Below are positions 45,947 to 46,704 of a stretch of 46,704 nucleotides of DNA, in pieces. A program made the position numbers and the translations under genes. The stretch's first letter is position 1; each line of letters starts with the position of its first letter. The DNA comes from Melioribacter sp. (GTDB taxonomy: Bacteria; Bacteroidota; Ignavibacteria; Ignavibacteriales; Melioribacteraceae). A model generated the notes under the pieces. That model searched no databases. It was not told where the DNA came from and worked only from the letters and a program-made list of their open reading frames with translations. The stretch is taken from assembly GCA_003155655.1 (NCBI GenBank), contig PMDS01000079.1, forward strand, positions 1 through 46,704, read 5' to 3'.

Positions 45947-46704
45947 ATGATGGTAAATGCAAATTTATTTCAGTCGCTGAATCTAATTGTTCCGGAAATT
46001 GTACTTTCTATCGCGCTAATTGTATTAGTCGCTGCAGATTTAATTTTCCATAAAGACAAGAAATTAATTCCTTATGTAGCATTGGCTGGAATTTTAATTA
46101 CAGGGTACTTTGTAATAAACCAGTTTGGAGATTATGGTTTTGCATTTAAGTCTTCCTCGTTGATATATGGAAATTTTGGGATGGTTGCAGTTGATTCCTT
46201 TGGTTTGTTTTTCAAGTTGATTGTTGTTGCCTCTACAATTTTGATAATCTTCTTTTCTTTCTCATCTGATGAGATACAAAAAATTACCGACCGTGTTGGC
46301 GAATATTATGCTTTGATATTCGGAATGATCCTGGGAATGTTCTTAATGATTTCCGCTACTGATTTGATATTGATTTACTTATCAATGGAATTGATGTCAC
46401 TTTCGTCCTATGTGCTTTCCGGCTTTACAAAATTAAGAGACAGGAATAGTGAAGCTGCATTAAAATATTTACTCTTTGGCGCAACTTCATCCGGTTTAAT
46501 GTTATTTGGAATTTCTCTTATCTATGGTCTGACAGGCAGTACAAATCTTTACGTGATCAATTCATTAATCCAAAATCCTCATTTAAATCTGTTTGCATTT
46601 TCATTTGCCTGCATTTTGATTTTTGCAGGTATAGGATATAAAATTTCATCCGCACCATTTCATTTCTGGACTCCGGATGTTTATGAGGGCGCACCAATAA
46701 CAAT
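45947..46704 (+). CDS. nuoN: Complex I subunit N (NuoN), 5' part
   Basis: The frame opens at ATG 45947 (a second ATG follows at once) and stays open to the window end, giving about 252 residues of an expected ~480. It has hydrophobic helices, the NuoN-like DLILIYLSMELMSLSSYVLSGF region (key YLSMELMSLSSYVL, with its Glu) and SAPFHFWTPDVYEGAP at the edge. The 5 bp after nuoM places it as the last gene of the operon. The 3' half lies outside the window. Confidence 0.95.
   Translation, partial: MMVNANLFQSLNLIVPEIVLSIALIVLVAADLIFHKDKKLIPYVALAGILITGYFVINQFGDYGFAFKSSSLIYGNFGMVAVDSFGLFFKLIVVASTILIIFFSFSSDEIQKITDRVGEYYALIFGMILGMFLMISATDLILIYLSMELMSLSSYVLSGFTKLRDRNSEAALKYLLFGATSSGLMLFGISLIYGLTGSTNLYVINSLIQNPHLNLFAFSFACILIFAGIGYKISSAPFHFWTPDVYEGAPIT

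Overview
The window is AT-rich and densely coded. It most likely comes from a member of the Ignavibacteria (Bacteroidota/Chlorobiota). It combines Bacteroidota hallmarks (a SusC/SusD pair, an S46 dipeptidyl-peptidase, a LytS/LytTR pair) with clear Shine-Dalgarno sequences (AAGGAG, GGAGG) and sigma70-like TTGACA/TATAAT promoters, which are atypical of the class Bacteroidia. The complex I operon lacks nuoEFG, as in the Chlorobi. This placement is inferred from gene content; no rRNA or tRNA is present.

Layout. 1-232: a palindromic repeat split by a ~98 bp MITE-like insertion, then a second palindrome. 233-4899 (minus): a SusD-like gene broken by an in-frame TGA, an intact SusC-like TonB-dependent receptor, and a small membrane protein. 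5071-7028 (plus): a three-copy 20-bp-period direct repeat followed by a LytS-type kinase and a LytTR regulator. 7029-7547: gene-free, with a structured-RNA candidate and a strong terminator. 7548-13660 (plus): HEAT-repeat protein, TypA/BipA, cold-shock protein, hexapeptide-fold protein, S46 peptidase; two REP-like hairpin pairs lie at 10.5 and 13.7 kb. 13903-23936: alpha/beta hydrolase, ABC-F ATPase (minus), the agmatine-to-putrescine pair aguB-aguA, MgtC/DUF4010 membrane protein, MFS transporter, DedA protein, and an ExbB-ExbD-TonB energy module that could power receptors such as the SusC. 23943-24083: a cluster of palindromes between convergent genes. 24106-31506 (minus): amino-acid permease, ammonium transporter, HtpG, a 55-aa TatA, and a GT-C-like membrane protein with a TPR tail. 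31587-36392: MATE and EamA transporters (plus), then NTF2-like, MsrB lipoprotein and SPOR-domain proteins (minus).

36486-end (plus): a complex I operon, nuoA-B-C-[four-helix gene]-D-H-I-J-K-L-M-N, with nuoN cut by the window edge. Most junctions overlap or are within about 40 bp. The exceptions carry arrays of five 7-bp units. One such array lies on each side of an S23/IVP-type four-helix-bundle gene between nuoC and nuoD, in opposite orientation. Solo arrays occur at nuoJ/nuoK and nuoL/nuoM. This pattern, which looks like a small mobile or repeat-associated unit inside a core respiratory operon, is the most unusual thing in the window.
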